Origin: Xiphias gladius
Lineage: Eukaryota > Chordata > Actinopteri > Istiophoriformes > Xiphiidae
Direction of reading: 5' to 3'
Length of the DNA stretch: 64,000 nt
Assembly (NCBI RefSeq): GCF_016859285.1
Contig: NC_053414.1
Location: 31,109,005-31,173,004 of the forward strand
Under the pieces are notes generated by a model. That model was not told where the DNA came from and searched no databases. It was given only the letters and a program-made list of their open reading frames with translations. Below are positions 63,133 through 64,000 of this stretch, piece by piece (the stretch's first letter is position 1; every line of letters starts with the position of its first letter). The position numbers and the translations under genes are program-made.

Positions 63133-63254
63133 TATGTGTGTGTGCACCTACCTCCCCCCATTCTACATTTTTAGGAGGCAGAGGGTAGTGCAGAGGGATG
63201 TCATACGCTATTTCCTCCATGAACCATTTGAAGCTCTTGCATCGATGTTCCTCC
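56503..63254 (-). CDS. galnt7: Polypeptide N-acetylgalactosaminyltransferase 7, 3' part only
   Basis: GALNT7 is a Golgi enzyme that adds GalNAc from UDP-GalNAc to Ser/Thr of already glycosylated mucin-type peptides. Visible exons in transcript order are 63254-63152, 62954-62856, 60371-60243, 60102-60072 and 56609-56503, in phase with GT-AG borders. They encode CKSFKWFMEEIAYDI and PLPPKNVEWGEIRGFET; the ricin-type lectin domain with YCIDSMG, IGPCHRMGGNQLFRINEANQ, QYDQCLTRGGD and EWKYFKDLHRFTHVLTG; and finally KCLDRSDLLHKVFISDCD and TQKWEMNN, ending IVAV. The signal anchor and the catalytic domain lie outside the window to the right; no further exon was found at 63255-64000. The reading frame is undamaged and one exon is only 31 nt. 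RINEANQLMQYDQCL fits GALNT7 better than GALNT10. Confidence 0.93.
56610..58300. other. Last intron of galnt7, left part
   Basis: Intron between exons 60072-60102 and 56503-56609. Contains a G-run at 56718-56727 and a poly(A) run near 57038-57053. No exon recognised. Confidence 0.5.
58320..58470 (-). mobile_element. hAT BED-finger fragment
   Basis: The minus strand near 58480-58330 reads SEIWHYFAYIADSQGK, then ANKSNLAKHLVDRHAM: the opening tryptophan/aromatic part and the closing H-X-H part of a BED zinc finger, with the two cysteines lost between them. Probably an old hAT copy. Confidence 0.6.
59150..59345. repeat. Dispersed repeat with internal telomere-like CCCTAA units
   Basis: 'aactctaaccctaaccctaa' lies within a longer repeat that includes 'ttgtgaggacactcattgac' and 'caagtcttaaccctcaaaca'. 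The telomere-like part is only a few units, so it reflects a dispersed fish repeat rather than a fused telomere. It is in the last galnt7 intron. Confidence 0.7.
60520..60725. repeat. MITE-like repeat (tentative)
   Basis: 'ctgttccagagagcaggttt', 'actttaactctgagtcggtt' and 'gaaggtaaccttttggctgg' resemble a common fish miniature element. Ends not defined. In a galnt7 intron. Confidence 0.35.
61199..62015 (+). mobile_element. Tc1-like transposon, N-terminal part deleted
   Basis: Ends share an inverted 'aaaagttttagaaaa' motif. The plus strand from 61620 to 61890 gives the C-terminal transposase: QDNDPKH-like at 61640 ('caagataatgacccaaaaca'), then SPDLNPMGLVWDELD (about 61706-61750) and SWELMQQCWDELSEEY (about 61785-61830). 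The DNA-binding part and first catalytic Asp are missing. In a galnt7 intron. Confidence 0.88.
62970..63020. repeat. (CA)n microsatellite, galnt7 intron
   Basis: About 25 near-uninterrupted CA units, 16 bases upstream (in transcript order) of the acceptor of exon 62954-62856; on the transcript strand it is a (TG)n tract. Confidence 0.97.
63100..63145. repeat. (TG)n microsatellite beside a galnt7 donor
   Basis: About 20 TG units with a few TATG interruptions, only about 10 bases from the donor of exon 63254-63152. On the transcript strand it is a (CA)n tract starting right after 'gtaggtg'. Confidence 0.97.
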
Positions 63255-64000
63255 CTGACAAAAAGTTCAGACAACAAACAGCAAACAATTATTCAGAACC
63301 CTGAAACTTAATTTCACTGTGAGCTAATAATACTGCATATTCATTTCGTAACCACTTCTAAAAATAAAGGAGGGAATTACAGGAAATTTCAGCTTATGTT
63401 AACTAAACAATGTTTAGTGTGTCCAATGTTGTATTTAAGACTAATGACATCTTTTTAAATGCAGCACAGAATAAAATATACTCTATGACCAAATTTCACA
63501 ACTGACATGAACAGGAAAACAAAAAAAACCTATAAACTCATGCATGTAAATTTCTCTTCTGAGCTATCAATACTGACAGTTTGGATGATATGACATTATC
63601 CTAGCCTCCCCAAATGAGCCCTCTTTACAGTGCACAAGTGATACCTATATTATAGCAATATAACATTTCCTTTAAGGCGCCTATACACTGTCCATTAACA
63701 ACAATTTTCCAATTTCATTCCATATCACACTGAGTGTGCTGGATGCAGTCTGCGTCAGATTGTATGACATCAGTTTTGAGGCATGTCAGCTTGTACAGTG
63801 AATGTGTGGTGAATCTTAGCGCTGCAGTGTAAATGAATGAAAAACACATGCAAGCAGAGACCTGTCATCCACACAATGTAATCTGTCTGCACCACTCCCA
63901 TTTTGAAAATTTAGCAACAACAAATAAGCTTTGGACATAGCGCTGACACTTGTATTCAATGAAAACACTGGAGAAGAAGGCAACATGAATACCAGATTTT
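63255..64000. other. galnt7 intron, right edge of window
   Basis: No further galnt7 exon or transposon recognised. The preceding exon must end in phase 2 to join the exon starting at 63254, and it lies outside the window. Confidence 0.5.

Overview
This looks like nuclear DNA from a ray-finned fish, probably a percomorph. The reasons are four vertebrate genes with small GT-AG exons, many fish-type Tc1, hAT, Penelope, LINE and endogenous-retrovirus relics, a tRNA-derived SINE, and long (CA)n and (TA)n tracts. There are no bacterial-style operons, CRISPR arrays or phage modules. Coding exons occupy only a few per cent of the window.

Left to right: (1) ndufs8, the 8-iron-sulfur TYKY subunit of mitochondrial complex I, is complete on the minus strand (coding exons 2265-12476, noncoding first exon near 14323-14430). 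Its introns hold two Tc1-type elements, a chimeric Tc1 block, a Penelope fragment and a GT-rich minisatellite. (2) A divergent rhodopsin-class GPCR on the plus strand has eight coding exons (16888-33445) and rebuilds to 317 residues. Its 10.7-kb intron 4 holds a deleted LINE, a hAT transposon and a retrovirus inserted into that hAT; intron 6 carries a 1.4-kb minisatellite. (3) A repeat-filled interval (about 33.7-43.3 kb) holds a decayed Ty3/Gypsy element (minus), a second retrovirus-like gag-pol relic (plus) with an unusual hairpin array in its leader, and a 5S-rRNA-like sequence. (4) saraf, the store-operated calcium entry regulator, is complete on the minus strand (44195-48805, seven coding exons, 333 residues). 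(5) A second, longer copy of the same LINE lies at 49.05-52.1 kb. (6) The last five coding exons of galnt7 are on the minus strand (56503-63254), ending in the ricin-type lectin domain; the upstream exons lie beyond the right edge.

The four host genes have unrelated cellular roles (respiration, receptor signalling, ER calcium control, Golgi O-glycosylation), so this is ordinary chromosomal neighbourhood and not a functional cluster. The best leads are structural: the paired LINE copies, where one is an internal-deletion derivative of the other with an expanded 3' repeat; the array of tRNA-T-arm-like hairpins with about 71-bp periodicity; the retrovirus-in-hAT nest; the 21-bp minisatellite; and the orphan GPCR with QRL at the DRY position. 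I found no convincing new multi-gene system. Exon joins were made by hand from splice consensus and reading phase; they were not tested against transcripts.
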